A DNA stretch of 64,000 nt, taken from assembly GCA_029719485.1 (NCBI GenBank), contig CP120722.1, positions 4,278,001 to 4,342,000 on the forward strand, given 5' to 3'. Position 1 is the stretch's first letter. Every line of letters begins with the position of its first letter. Source of the DNA: Kiritimatiellota bacterium B12222 (GTDB taxonomy: Bacteria; Verrucomicrobiota; Kiritimatiellia; SS1-B-03-39; UBA6053). The notes beneath the pieces were generated by a model, which saw nothing but the letters and a program-made list of their open reading frames with translations, was not told where the DNA came from and did not search any database. Position numbers and translations under genes: made by a program. Below, in pieces: positions 25,859-33,922 of this stretch.

Positions 25859-28291
25859 ATGTCCTCCTCATCCCCCACCGCAGAAGCCCCACCATCAGCC
25901 GACACCCCTTGTATCCACTGCAACACCCTCTGCGGAAACACCGGCGTCACCGAAAACAACAAACCCTTCTGTTGCCACGGCTGTGCCATGGTTTACGCCA
26001 TCTTGTCAGAAAATGGCTTAGATCGCTTTTACGATTTGGACGAAAATCCTGGTGTCCGCGCAGACAACGCGGCCGAAGCCGGCATGTATGATTTCCTCGC
26101 CGACCCCGAAGTAAAACGCAAACTCATTGATTTCACCGACGGACACACCACCCGGGTAAGCTTTCACCTCCCCCAAATTCATTGCGTGGCCTGTATTTGG
26201 TTGCTCGAACGACTTTATAAACTGCACGATGGCATCGGCAAACCCGAGGTAAACTTCACCCGCAAAACCCTCACCGTTCCTTTCAACGAAGAAAAAACCA
26301 ACTTGGTGGAAATCGCCTCCCTGCTTTCGCGACTGGGATATCCACCCGAATTTCGTTTGGAAAACCTCAACGGAAAACCGGTCGACAAAGCGCGGCGGCG
26401 GGCATGGATGCAACTCGGGATCGCCGGCTTCGCCTTTGGCAATATCATGTTGCTCTCTTTTCCCCATTATTTGGGATTGCACATGGACGATACCCCTTGG
26501 GCTGCACCCCTGTTCGGAGGTATCAGCCTGATCCTCTCCCTCCCCGTGCTGCTCTACAGTGCCCAAGACTATTTCCGCTCCGCGTGGCTGGGGATTCGAC
26601 ATGGCGAAATGAGTATCGATGTCCCCATCGCCCTCGGGATTATTGCCTTATTTGTGCAAAGTACTATGGATATTCTATGGGGATGGGGCGAAGGATACCT
26701 CGATTCTTTAGCGGGACTGGTCTTCTTCCTGCTCATCGGAAAATCTTTTCAACGCCGTAGCTTTGATGCCCTCTCCTTTGACCGAGACTACACCAGTTAC
26801 TTCCCACTCGCCGCCTTGCGGATTCATCCCGATGGCAGCCGTCAAACCACCTCACTCGACACCCTCGAACCCGGACACCGCATTTGCATTCGCAATGGAG
26901 AACTCATCCCCGCCGATGCCATTCTCATTCAAGGCCCCGCCTTGGTCGATTATAGCTTCGTGACCGGCGAATCCAAACCCGAAGAACGTCTCACTGGCGA
27001 CACCCTCTACGCAGGCGGACGCCATCACGGTGCCCCCATCGAAGTAGATGTTATAAAAGAAGTAAGTCATAGTTATCTCACCTCACTTTGGAACCACCAA
27101 AGCTTCCGCAAAGAAAACGAACAGCGCTTTGATCAAATGACCCGTAAAGTGAGCCAGGTCTTCACCATCGTCGTACTGGCCATTGCCCTGGGAGCCGCCA
27201 TCATATGGTGCTGGATCGATGCCTCCCAAGCCATGCGCATCCTCTCCGCAATTTTAATCGTGGCCTGCCCTTGCGCCTTGGCCTTATCTGCTCCTTTCGC
27301 CTTTGGCACCGCCCTGCGCGTGTTGCGTCCCTACGGACTCTACCTCAAAAACGGTTTCGTTATCGAAGGCATGGCACGGGTGCGACACTTGGCCTTCGAC
27401 AAAACAGGCACCCTCACCCACGGAGGCCTCGGAACCGTTCGCTGGTACGGCCAAGATCTGGATATCGCCCAACAATCGGCAATAAAAGGACTGGCGGCAA
27501 GCTCTACCCATCCATTGAGTCGCGCCATTGCGGCCAGCATACTGCCCCCTGAAACATTGCCCGAAACCATGCAAGAGTTGCTGGGCAAAGGGATTGAAGG
27601 AACCCTCCAAGGACAAACCATTCGCGTAGGCTCTGCCGCCTGGTTACAGACCTGTGGTTTACACCTACCCGATGTCCCAGCAGGCATTCAAAGTTGGGTC
27701 GCCATCCAAGATCAAATCCTCGGAGGCTATATATTTGAAGACTCTCCACGTGAAGGCATGGTCGAGGCCATCACCTCCCTTAATCAAAAATATGATATCA
27801 GTGTGCTCACAGGCGACCGAGAAGCCGGCCTCGAAAAGCTACACGAATGGTTCCCCGGTTGCGTGGATGCACGATCTGAATTATCGCCCAGCGACAAACT
27901 CACCGCCATCGATCACCTGCGGGCCGACGGCAAAGCCGTCATGATGTTAGGCGACGGACTCAACGACGCGGGAGCCTTGCGCCACAGCGACGTAGGTGTC
28001 GCGGTCACCGAAAACATCCAAGCCTTCAGTCCCGCCTGCGATGCCATCCTCGATGCGCGCCACCTCCCCCATCTTCCCCAATTCCTAAAGTTTAGTCGGT
28101 TCACCACCAAAGTGGTGATGCTGAGTTTCACCGTATCCCTTCTCTACAATGTCGTGGGCATCAGTATTGCAGCCAGCGGACACCTTTCGCCCCTCATCGC
28201 CGCCATTCTCATGCCCCTCAGTTCAGTGACCGTCCTCCTCATCAGCGTCCTGTGCACCCGACTTGCCGCCAAAATCTGCCGGTTAACATAA
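25859..28291 (+). CDS. ccoI: Copper-exporting P1B ATPase for cbb3 oxidase assembly (CcoI/FixI)
   Basis: 810 residues from the ATG at 25859; an upstream TTG-initiated extension of 12 residues lies in the promoter and is rejected. The N-terminus has a Cys-rich metal-binding motif (CIHCNTLCG...FCCHGCAMVY, typical of CcoI) and an HMA-like site HCVAC near 107-112. Membrane metal site CPCALALS is near 470, phosphorylation motif DKTGTLT near 513 and hinge GDGLNDAGAL near 700. It supplies copper for the CuB centre of cbb3 oxidase. Unusually, it is separated from the other cco genes by 9.2 kb of cassettes and repeats. Confidence 0.92.
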   Translation: MSSSSPTAEAPPSADTPCIHCNTLCGNTGVTENNKPFCCHGCAMVYAILSENGLDRFYDLDENPGVRADNAAEAGMYDFLADPEVKRKLIDFTDGHTTRVSFHLPQIHCVACIWLLERLYKLHDGIGKPEVNFTRKTLTVPFNEEKTNLVEIASLLSRLGYPPEFRLENLNGKPVDKARRRAWMQLGIAGFAFGNIMLLSFPHYLGLHMDDTPWAAPLFGGISLILSLPVLLYSAQDYFRSAWLGIRHGEMSIDVPIALGIIALFVQSTMDILWGWGEGYLDSLAGLVFFLLIGKSFQRRSFDALSFDRDYTSYFPLAALRIHPDGSRQTTSLDTLEPGHRICIRNGELIPADAILIQGPALVDYSFVTGESKPEERLTGDTLYAGGRHHGAPIEVDVIKEVSHSYLTSLWNHQSFRKENEQRFDQMTRKVSQVFTIVVLAIALGAAIIWCWIDASQAMRILSAILIVACPCALALSAPFAFGTALRVLRPYGLYLKNGFVIEGMARVRHLAFDKTGTLTHGGLGTVRWYGQDLDIAQQSAIKGLAASSTHPLSRAIAASILPPETLPETMQELLGKGIEGTLQGQTIRVGSAAWLQTCGLHLPDVPAGIQSWVAIQDQILGGYIFEDSPREGMVEAITSLNQKYDISVLTGDREAGLEKLHEWFPGCVDARSELSPSDKLTAIDHLRADGKAVMMLGDGLNDAGALRHSDVGVAVTENIQAFSPACDAILDARHLPHLPQFLKFSRFTTKVVMLSFTVSLLYNVVGISIAASGHLSPLIAAILMPLSSVTVLLISVLCTRLAAKICRLT

Positions 28292-28526
28292 GCCCCAAAT
28301 ACCATACAGCCCCCATCCCCCTCATGGACCGGGACCGCTCAGGAAAACCCAGCTCAACATACAGAAAGGCAGATCAGAGAACACCATGTAACCTCTTCCC
28401 CCCCTAGGGAAAGGATACCAAATGGAACTCCACCCCATGCACTACCTTTTTCAGCAAAAACCCACAGACCTGGCTGCATAAGTATGAACAAAAATCACCC
28501 CATAAATTTAGCCCTAAATTCACCCA

Positions 28527-28643
28527 TAAATTTACTGGTAAATTTACGCAAGGGGGTATTGAGTCTCCCTATGAATCCCAAATGCTTAAATCGCAATAAT
28601 TTAAACAATCATATACGAACGGCTAAATTTACCAGTAAATTTA
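28527..28643. promoter_or_regulatory. Two mirror-image AT-rich palindromes at the left edge of the cassette array
   Basis: TAAATTTACTGGTAAATTTA (28527-28546) and its exact reverse complement TAAATTTACCAGTAAATTTA (28624-28643), 97 bp apart. Each is itself a 9+2+9 dyad. Further half sites (ATAAATTTAG, CTAAATTCAC) precede the first. Possible operator, replication-type iterons or array leader; I cannot tell which. The rest of 28292-28701 shows nothing else. Confidence 0.55.
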
Positions 28644-28701
28644 CGGCTGTTTAATACTATGTTGTATATGAAAAATTTCCTCAGCTAGGACAGGAAGAAT
28701 T

Positions 28702-29733
28702 ATGAAACAACTAAAGATGTATACTTTATTGTTAATGAGTTTTATCTATTTGTCTGCAGGGTGTAGTGCTGTAGACCCTGAAGCATACAAGTTTGATATT
28801 TCAGTCAAGGTTGTAGATGAAAACAGTGACCCTGTTGAGGGTGCTAATGTAAGAATTACATTTCATCATACATATATTCAAGAAACAATAGAAGATAAAA
28901 CATTTCATTATAAATCTAAAAAAACTGATGCTAACGGGCTAGTGCAAATAAGCTCAATAAGTAGCAATAGATTACATTTTAAAATTGAACATAATAATTA
29001 TTGGGATTCTTTTGGTGGATATGATTACTGGGAAGTGAATAAAGATGCGGAAATTGTAGGTATTGATCCGAGTCACATACATAAAGAATTTACCATAAAA
29101 CTGAAAAGAAAGGAAAATCCCAGATCCTTATATGTTAAACAAGAAAATTTTATTCCAATTCCTAAAACTTCTTCTCCTGTTGGATATGATTTTGAAATTG
29201 GTGATTGGGTTACACCTTATGGCAAAGGTATAGTTTCTGATTTTTTAATTGAAAGTGAAAAGCAGAAATTAGATAACCGAGCATTTGAAGGAAGGCTAAA
29301 ACTTACATTTTCAAATCCATCTGACGGGATAATCCCAGTTTTGAAAGCTGACGGTGATAACTTTACCAGTGAATTGCTATTAGGTCGTAATGCCCCTCTC
29401 ACTGGTTATGAAAAAGAATACAAACAAATAAAGGGATATTATCAAGTAAATGATAAATATGTTTATAAAAATGATCCGGAAACTTCTGAATTACAAAAAA
29501 TTGAAGGGTATTGGTTTCGGGTTCGCTCGAAAGTAAACCTTGAAACTGGCGAAATTATAGAAGCACGTTATGGAAAAATTCAAAAATATATTAATTTCAG
29601 TGTAAGCACGAAGGGTGATTCTATGGGTATATCCTTTAAATATTATTTTTCTCCTGATGAGGTGAATTCTCTGGAATTCAATGGTGAAAGCTTAATCCCT
29701 GACGCTAATTTGCAGGGTATGTATCGAAAATAA
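28702..29733 (+). CDS. Cassette 1: lipoprotein with Ig-like/CarboxypepD_reg-like N-terminal domain
   Basis: A 343-residue protein in a very AT-rich stretch unlike the flanking chromosome. It has a signal peptide with a lipobox-like SAGC (Cys about 21). Residues about 32-135 look like a carboxypeptidase-regulatory or Ig-type beta sandwich (VKVVDENSDPVEGANVRITF, KTDANGLVQISSI). The remainder (about 150-343) is unrecognised, with GDWVTPYGKGIVSDF suggesting beta structure. AGGAAGAATT gives a good ribosome-binding site. It is followed by an attC-like site, so it reads as an integron cassette. Confidence 0.75.
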   Translation: MKQLKMYTLLLMSFIYLSAGCSAVDPEAYKFDISVKVVDENSDPVEGANVRITFHHTYIQETIEDKTFHYKSKKTDANGLVQISSISSNRLHFKIEHNNYWDSFGGYDYWEVNKDAEIVGIDPSHIHKEFTIKLKRKENPRSLYVKQENFIPIPKTSSPVGYDFEIGDWVTPYGKGIVSDFLIESEKQKLDNRAFEGRLKLTFSNPSDGIIPVLKADGDNFTSELLLGRNAPLTGYEKEYKQIKGYYQVNDKYVYKNDPETSELQKIEGYWFRVRSKVNLETGEIIEARYGKIQKYINFSVSTKGDSMGISFKYYFSPDEVNSLEFNGESLIPDANLQGMYRK

Positions 29734-29813
29734 TACAGCAATTTAAATCATTAGCATTCCATAGGATGGATTGAAATCTCAATTTTAAATGATGACCAGA
29801 CACGTAAAAAAGC

Positions 29814-29872
29814 TTACAACAATACGTCCAAGCGAACCGCGAGTACACGGTCCGCTTGACTTGACGTTGAAC
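29814..29872 (+). other. attC-like recombination site 1 (59 bp)
   Basis: Left core ...ACAAC (29814-29820), right core GTTGAAC (29866-29872, an exact GTTRRRY). The inner arms TCCAAGCGAACCG and CGGTCCGCTTGA pair with single extrahelical bases, which is the strand-recognition feature of attC sites. It lies between cassettes 1 and 2. Confidence 0.75.
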
Positions 29873-29879
29873 CAATAAG

Positions 29880-30428
29880 ATGAAAAAGACAGCAATCATC
29901 ATCATAGCCCTATTTAGCCTTCTCAAGGCTTATTCACACGATTGGCATACAGAGCCAGGCAAATGGAAGGAAGCACGAATTTTTCATTCTGACTTTGATG
30001 ACGAATTTGACAGTAAAATTCGGGTTTCAAAAACGGAACTAAAAGATAATGTGGACTCTAAAGAGTATTCTTCAAACAAGGCTTACTGGTTTGTCGTTTA
30101 TAAACCAGAGACCAAGGTGAAAGGGCCTTGGTCAACGGAAATAGAAATTTATACTGAGCGGGATTATTTGATCAAAATTGATTTAATCGACCATGCAGCG
30201 CAGTACGAAATAAAAATTGAATGGATAAATGAGAAATTATTGTATGTAAGATTTTGGTGGGGGCGAGTTGTTGGAACAGACTTCATTTATGATGTTGAAA
30301 AAGAAATGTTTATCTCAAGAGAAATGATATTTGATGGAAACAATGCTTTTAAGCAATGGAAGCAAGGTATGGCCAATGTTCAACCAAAAACGCCTGCGAA
30401 CCCTCATACTTCGGGTCCGCAGCGTTAA
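29880..30428 (+). CDS. Cassette 2: small secreted protein of unknown function
   Basis: A 182-residue protein with an N-terminal signal peptide (KKTAIIIIALFSLLKAYS) and then an acidic/aromatic beta-rich domain (YWFVVYKPETKVKGPW, KIDLIDHAAQYEIKIEWINEKLLYVRFWWGR). No family recognised. The ATG starts 7 bp after the right core of attC 1. The last about 15 codons (PKTPANPHTSGPQR) are read through attC 2, a common feature of gene cassettes, so the C-terminus may not be functional. Confidence 0.72.
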   Translation: MKKTAIIIIALFSLLKAYSHDWHTEPGKWKEARIFHSDFDDEFDSKIRVSKTELKDNVDSKEYSSNKAYWFVVYKPETKVKGPWSTEIEIYTERDYLIKIDLIDHAAQYEIKIEWINEKLLYVRFWWGRVVGTDFIYDVEKEMFISREMIFDGNNAFKQWKQGMANVQPKTPANPHTSGPQR

Positions 30429-30438
30429 GACGTTATGT
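30378..30438 (+). other. attC-like recombination site 2 (61 bp)
   Basis: Left core GTTCAAC (30378-30384, an exact RYYYAAC), right core GTTATGT (30432-30438). The arms AACGCCTGCGAACCC and GGGTCCGCAGCGTT pair with two extrahelical bases, and the loop is TCATACTTC. The tip AACCCTCATACTTCGGGTCC is identical to that of site 4. Confidence 0.85.
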
Positions 30439-30462
30439 CAGTCGAAAACTTAGGGAATTAAG

Positions 30463-31317
30463 ATGGCAGAAGATAAAAGAAACAAAATTGAGGATACTAT
30501 AAATGCTGTAACCGGTTTGGCAAAAGCAGTTCCAATCTATGATGATGCTTTGCAACCTGCGGCGAAGGAAATTGGAAAATCACTCGAAACAGTAGCAAAA
30601 ACAGTGAATGTTGCATTGGCGCCATTGAGGGCCTTGGTTTGGGGGTACGACCAAATCGAAGGTTTTGTTTCGAAAAATGTTACAGAAAAACTGAGAAACA
30701 CACCAAAAGAAGAAATTATTTCTCCATCACCCAATGTTGCTGGACCAGCTCTTGAAGCGCTTCGATATGCAGGTCATGAAGAGTCATTAAGAGAATTATA
30801 TGCAAATTTACTAGCTTCCTCGATGGATGCAGCAACCGCATCTACAGCGCACCCAGGTTTTGTTGAAATACTTAAGCAAATTACTCCTGATGAAGCCAAG
30901 CTACTTGTAATTTTAGCACCTAACAGACCTCTGCCTTTACTCAATGTTCGTGCTGAAAATAAGGACCGAAATATGGGAGGAAGGGATGTATTGGTCAACT
31001 TCTCCCTTTATGGAGAAGAGGCTGGTTGTGAACATGTTCACCTGACTCCTAGCTATCTTGATAACCTAAGTAGACTGGGTTTAATTGAAGTTCCTACATT
31101 CTATGAATACAAATATCCAAATGTTTATGCCCCATTGGAAAATCACCCAACTGTTAAGGCTGTGAAAGAACAGATTGAGCAAACGGATACAATGCGATGT
31201 GTAATTCAAAAACGTGGAATTCGAGTGACTCAGCTTGGGAGGCAATTTATTAATTCATGTGTTGTAGATCACGCATCTAAACGGCCCGAAAACAAATCGG
31301 AAATAAAGCCTACATAA
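30463..31317 (+). CDS. Cassette 3: Abi-alpha (DUF4393) family protein, putative phage defence
   Basis: A 284-residue soluble protein matching the Abi-alpha/DUF4393 pattern: an N-terminal amphipathic region (AKAVPIYDDALQPAAKEIGKS, LAPLRALVWGYDQIEGFV), then SPNVAGPALEALRYAGHEESLRELYANLLASSMD and a C-terminal winged-helix-like part (LTPSYLDNLSRLGLIEV, ITQLGRQF-type ending). Members of this family are annotated as abortive-infection proteins, but the mechanism is poorly understood. It is a stand-alone cassette between attC 2 and attC 3. Family call by recall of motifs; not tested by search. Confidence 0.75.
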   Translation: MAEDKRNKIEDTINAVTGLAKAVPIYDDALQPAAKEIGKSLETVAKTVNVALAPLRALVWGYDQIEGFVSKNVTEKLRNTPKEEIISPSPNVAGPALEALRYAGHEESLRELYANLLASSMDAATASTAHPGFVEILKQITPDEAKLLVILAPNRPLPLLNVRAENKDRNMGGRDVLVNFSLYGEEAGCEHVHLTPSYLDNLSRLGLIEVPTFYEYKYPNVYAPLENHPTVKAVKEQIEQTDTMRCVIQKRGIRVTQLGRQFINSCVVDHASKRPENKSEIKPT

Positions 31318-31365
31318 CCAAAGGCTGGTGAGAACGCTTCGCGTCTCACACCCTAACCGTTGGCT
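31312..31365 (+). other. attC-like recombination site 3 (54 bp)
   Basis: Left core ...ATAAC (31312-31318, over the stop of cassette 3), right core GTTGGCT (31359-31365). The inner hairpin GTGAGAACGC-TTC-GCGTCTCAC has one extrahelical A. The tip AGAACGCTTCGCGTC is identical to that of site 8. Confidence 0.75.
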
Positions 31366-31380
31366 GAGACAAAAAATACT

Positions 31381-31800
31381 ATGTTTGGATTTGGAAAATT
31401 AAAAAAAATTAAGGGGCTCGAATTTGAGTTCTGTTGCCCCGTTTGTTCGAACCCTTATTCGCTCAAACTTGACGGGAAAGAGAATATTGATCTGGAAAGA
31501 AGAATGAGTACTTTTGATTATATGGAGTGTGAATTCTGTAAAACACATCTAGATATCGTGTTCATGTCGGAAGAAATGAGAGTAAAAGCACTTTCCTCTA
31601 AATGGGAAGAGAAACGTGCTGGAATGGAAAACAGGATTCAAGGGTATGAGAAAAAACTGGGGGTAGTTCGTGATGAATTGGAAAGGGAAGAGCTAATGAG
31701 AAAGCTTAAGGATGCAACAGGTCGATATAATTCGGCATTGAATGAAAGATCCCAAACCGTACAGAATTGGAAAAACCGATTTAATTCCAAACATAAATAA
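31381..31800 (+). CDS. Cassette 4: zinc-ribbon and coiled-coil protein, unknown function
   Basis: 139 residues from the ATG at 31381. A frame opening with TTG at 31360 would begin inside the attC core and is rejected. Two CxxC pairs (CCPVC near 20 and CEFC near 52) form a probable zinc ribbon. The second half is highly charged and helical, a likely coiled coil (EEKRAGMENRIQGYEKKLG, REELMRKLKD-type heptads). No family recognised. Cassette between attC 3 and attC 4. Confidence 0.72.
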   Translation: MFGFGKLKKIKGLEFEFCCPVCSNPYSLKLDGKENIDLERRMSTFDYMECEFCKTHLDIVFMSEEMRVKALSSKWEEKRAGMENRIQGYEKKLGVVRDELEREELMRKLKDATGRYNSALNERSQTVQNWKNRFNSKHK

Positions 31801-31838
31801 ATAATTGTGAATACTCCCGAAGTAACCTTTTAGTGAAA

Positions 31839-31898
31839 TGCCAACCAAAAGACCAACCGAACCCTCATACTTCGGGTCCGGTTGTCTAAACGTTAGCG
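31839..31898 (+). other. attC-like recombination site 4 (60 bp)
   Basis: Left core TGCCAAC (31839-31845), right core GTTAGCG (31892-31898). Arms GACCAACCGAACCC and GGGTCCGGTTGTC pair with two extrahelical bases around TCATACTTC. The tip is identical to site 2 while the outer arms differ but still pair. Confidence 0.85.
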
Positions 31899-31909
31899 CA
31901 AGTAGATAA

Positions 31910-32713
31910 ATGAAGACGCTTCAATCCATACTGATCACCACTCTCATGTTGTCTATGCATCTAAGTGCAGCAGACAAAGAAGTGGGGAAAGGCAAACCTC
32001 TCTTCGAGAATTCGATTGTATCCACTGAGTTCGACTTCATTACCTGCGACGACCCCAGTGCTTTCAAATCCCTCCTTTTTCTCGGCCAGGGAATACGAGA
32101 AATGCCGGACAAACGAAACGACGTCCTGATGGCCAAGGATACCTTCCTCTTTGAAGCCAGCTTTCACGATGGTAGCAAGGTGAAGATCTGGGCACATAGC
32201 TCATTCGGGAGCATGGAAATGGCCACGCGCTATGCCCTCATGCTGTCTGTTCCGCTAGGCAAGCTCCCGGAAGTGATGCGCAAAAAGATATCCCACGTGG
32301 TTATCCACAAAGGCAACGAAACAGCCTTCGGAGAGAGCGATGGACACTTCTTTGTTCTCTACTCGGAGAATATGGAAACGCGCGTTCGCAATCATGATCT
32401 GGAGGAAACTGTATTCCATGAATCAGTGCACGCCACTCTTGAATCTAAGTACACTAAGAAAAGGGAATGGTTATCGGCACAAAAAGCTGACGACAGCTTC
32501 ATCACGAAGTATGCGGCGCGTACCCCAGGAAAGGAAGACCTGCCCGAGTCTGCCCTCTTCGCCTATACCGTGCTGAAACATCCGGGGCGCCTACCCTCAG
32601 ATGTGGAGGAATGGGTTCACAAGAACATGCCAAATCGCCTCGCCTTTTTTCAAAAGGTCTTTCCCAAGGTCGAGAATGAGACAAATAGGGTTGAATCTGA
32701 AGACAATCGCTAA
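31910..32713 (+). CDS. Cassette 5: exported protein with HExxH motif, possible zinc metallopeptidase
   Basis: A 267-residue protein with a signal peptide (about 1-21, ending LSAAD). A metzincin/gluzincin-type HExxH is present (FHESVH, H170-E171-H174), and a downstream Glu (LPESALFAY, about E213) could be the third zinc ligand. No family recognised. Its base composition is higher in GC than cassettes 1-4, as expected for cassettes of separate origin. The start is 11 bp after attC 4. Whether it is catalytic needs test. Confidence 0.7.
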   Translation: MKTLQSILITTLMLSMHLSAADKEVGKGKPLFENSIVSTEFDFITCDDPSAFKSLLFLGQGIREMPDKRNDVLMAKDTFLFEASFHDGSKVKIWAHSSFGSMEMATRYALMLSVPLGKLPEVMRKKISHVVIHKGNETAFGESDGHFFVLYSENMETRVRNHDLEETVFHESVHATLESKYTKKREWLSAQKADDSFITKYAARTPGKEDLPESALFAYTVLKHPGRLPSDVEEWVHKNMPNRLAFFQKVFPKVENETNRVESEDNR

Positions 32714-32768
32714 CAAAAAGAGGAAGGCTACTCGCTAACCGCTCGAGCCTCATCTAATCGATTATGCG
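32708..32768 (+). other. attC-like recombination site 5 (61 bp, degenerate)
   Basis: Left core CGCTAAC (32708-32714, spanning the stop of cassette 5), right core GATTATGCG (a one-base variant of GTTATGC). Inner pairing AGAGGAAGGCT with AGCCTCATCT contains bulges. Weaker than sites 1-4. Confidence 0.55.
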
Positions 32769-32786
32769 TATGAAGGTGACGAAGCC

Positions 32787-32815
32787 TTGACACGTGAAAC
32801 GTATCACGTTACGTT
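32787..32815 (+). promoter_or_regulatory. higBA promoter with operator between -35 and -10
   Basis: TTGACA (32787-32792), 17 bases, TACGTT (32810-32815), 6 bases, ATG at 32822. Inside the spacer lies the perfect dyad ACGTGA-N6-TCACGT (32792-32809), well placed for repression by HigA. The cassette thus carries its own promoter and gives a leaderless message. Confidence 0.7.
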
Positions 32816-32821
32816 CATTCT

Positions 32822-33100
32822 ATGATCAAGAGTTTTCGTCATCGCGGGCTGGAGAAGTTCTTCAGCACCGGATCCAAAGCCGGTATTCAGGCACAACACG
32901 CCAAAAGGTTGACGATCATCCTTGGTCGTTTGCATGCATCGACAGGCCCATTGGATATGAATCTTCCCGGACTGAAACTGCATGAACTCACTGGTAATCG
33001 AAAAGGAATTTGGTCGGTTACGGTGAGTGAAAACTGGCGAATCACGTTTCAGTTTCAAGGTGAAGATGCTGAGATCGTTGATTATGAAGACTATCATTGA
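32822..33100 (+). CDS. higB: Cassette 6a: HigB/RelE-type mRNA interferase toxin
   Basis: A 92-residue toxin of the HigB branch of the RelE superfamily. MIKSFRHRGLEKFF at the start and the conserved tail (GNRKGIWSVTVSENWRITFQF...YEDYH) are diagnostic; these carry the Arg/His residues used for ribosome-dependent mRNA cleavage. It precedes its antitoxin by 9 bp, the toxin-first order typical of higBA. Toxin-antitoxin pairs are frequent in large cassette arrays, where they may stabilise the array. Confidence 0.92.
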   Translation: MIKSFRHRGLEKFFSTGSKAGIQAQHAKRLTIILGRLHASTGPLDMNLPGLKLHELTGNRKGIWSVTVSENWRITFQFQGEDAEIVDYEDYH

Positions 33101-33109
33101 GGTGAAATT

Positions 33110-33397
33110 ATGAAAATGCACAATCCCCCCCATCCTGGAGAAGTTCTACGCGAGCTTTGCTTTGAACCCTTAGGTATCACGGTGACTGCTGCGGCAAAAG
33201 CTTTGGGCATCAGCCGGAAGACCCTCTCTGCCATCCTGAACGGGAAAGCCGGAATCAGTCCTGAGATGGCGCTCCGGTTATCCAAGGCTTTTGATACCTC
33301 ACCCGAGAGTTGGCTGAATCAGCAAATGCACTATGACATCTGGCAAGCTGAGAAGGTACATAAAGATTTGAAAGTTCAAAAACTGGCTGTGGCATAA
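33110..33397 (+). CDS. higA: Cassette 6b: HigA antitoxin (XRE family)
   Basis: A 95-residue DNA-binding antitoxin. [19 protein letters not shown] is the family signature, and the helix-turn-helix is [23 protein letters not shown]. It neutralises HigB and probably represses through the dyad in the promoter. A ribosome-binding site (GAGG) lies just before the ATG. Its stop codon lies within the left core of attC 6. Confidence 0.93.
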   Translation: MKMHNPPHPGEVLRELCFEPLGITVTAAAKALGISRKTLSAILNGKAGISPEMALRLSKAFDTSPESWLNQQMHYDIWQAEKVHKDLKVQKLAVA

Positions 33398-33449
33398 CTA
33401 TTCACTCGTCCGAGTGCCCTTCCTCGGTCCGCTCATCTAAACGTTCTGT
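33392..33449 (+). other. attC-like recombination site 6 (58 bp)
   Basis: Left core GCATAAC (33392-33398), overlapping the higA stop; right core GTTCTGT (33443-33449). Inner arms CGTCCGAG and CTCGGTCCG pair around TGCCCTTC. Confidence 0.65.
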
Positions 33450-33460
33450 GTAAGAAAAAT

Positions 33461-33814
33461 ATGAAGTCGCTACAGTTGATATTTGAATGCATTGCCCTTT
33501 GTGGAGGAGTGTTTGTCCTCCTCAGCGCTGGCGTGTTGGCGTTCAAATTCGACCAGTTGCAAGACTTTGCTATGTTTGGGCTTCTCGGCGTTGCGATGTT
33601 GATCCCAAATGTATTGTACATGCGGGCCAAGTCAGTAGGGGTTTCCGTCGCAGTCTTGTTGTCATGCATGTTTGTCTACCAGTTCGTCACAACTGACTGG
33701 ATGAAGGCGTTCCCGTTCTGGAGCATCTGGGCTGCAATACTACTGTCGCGACCGCTGGCGTTCACTACAGCCTTGATTCGAGAGAGACAACACTTACCCC
33801 ATAAAGGCCACTAA
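33461..33814 (+). CDS. Cassette 7: small membrane protein, unknown function
   Basis: A 117-residue protein with four likely membrane helices (about 5-28, 35-53, 57-76, 84-104) and short loops; the C-terminus is charged (RERQHLPHKGH). No family recognised. Small polytopic proteins are common cassette products. The ATG lies 11 bp after attC 6. A 9-bp-stem hairpin (AAAGGCCAC/GTGGCCTTT, 33803-33828) overlaps the stop and may terminate transcription; a clear attC after this gene is missing. Confidence 0.7.
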   Translation: MKSLQLIFECIALCGGVFVLLSAGVLAFKFDQLQDFAMFGLLGVAMLIPNVLYMRAKSVGVSVAVLLSCMFVYQFVTTDWMKAFPFWSIWAAILLSRPLAFTTALIRERQHLPHKGH

Positions 33815-33828
33815 AGACGGTGGCCTTT
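33803..33828 (+). terminator. Hairpin at the end of cassette 7
   Basis: AAAGGCCAC, an 8-base loop and GTGGCCTTT form a perfect 9-bp stem over the stop codon of the membrane-protein gene. There is no T-run beyond TTT, so it is a weak terminator or a diverged attC stem. Confidence 0.45.
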
Positions 33829-33922
33829 GAGGACCGGTCATGTGCACCGTTCTGCCAGAATGAAAGAAGGGTTGTCACCCCATGCCGAACGTGATAGCTT
33901 ATCAAAAACAGGAGTATACTTA

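Noticed and set aside
29705-29926. 73-codon minus-strand ORF across attC 1
   Set aside because: Covers the recombination site and parts of two cassettes; no signals.
33790-33860. An eighth attC between cassettes 7 and 8
   Set aside because: A GTTCTGC core-like sequence exists near 33853, but no paired left core or inner arms could be assigned; only a simple hairpin is seen.
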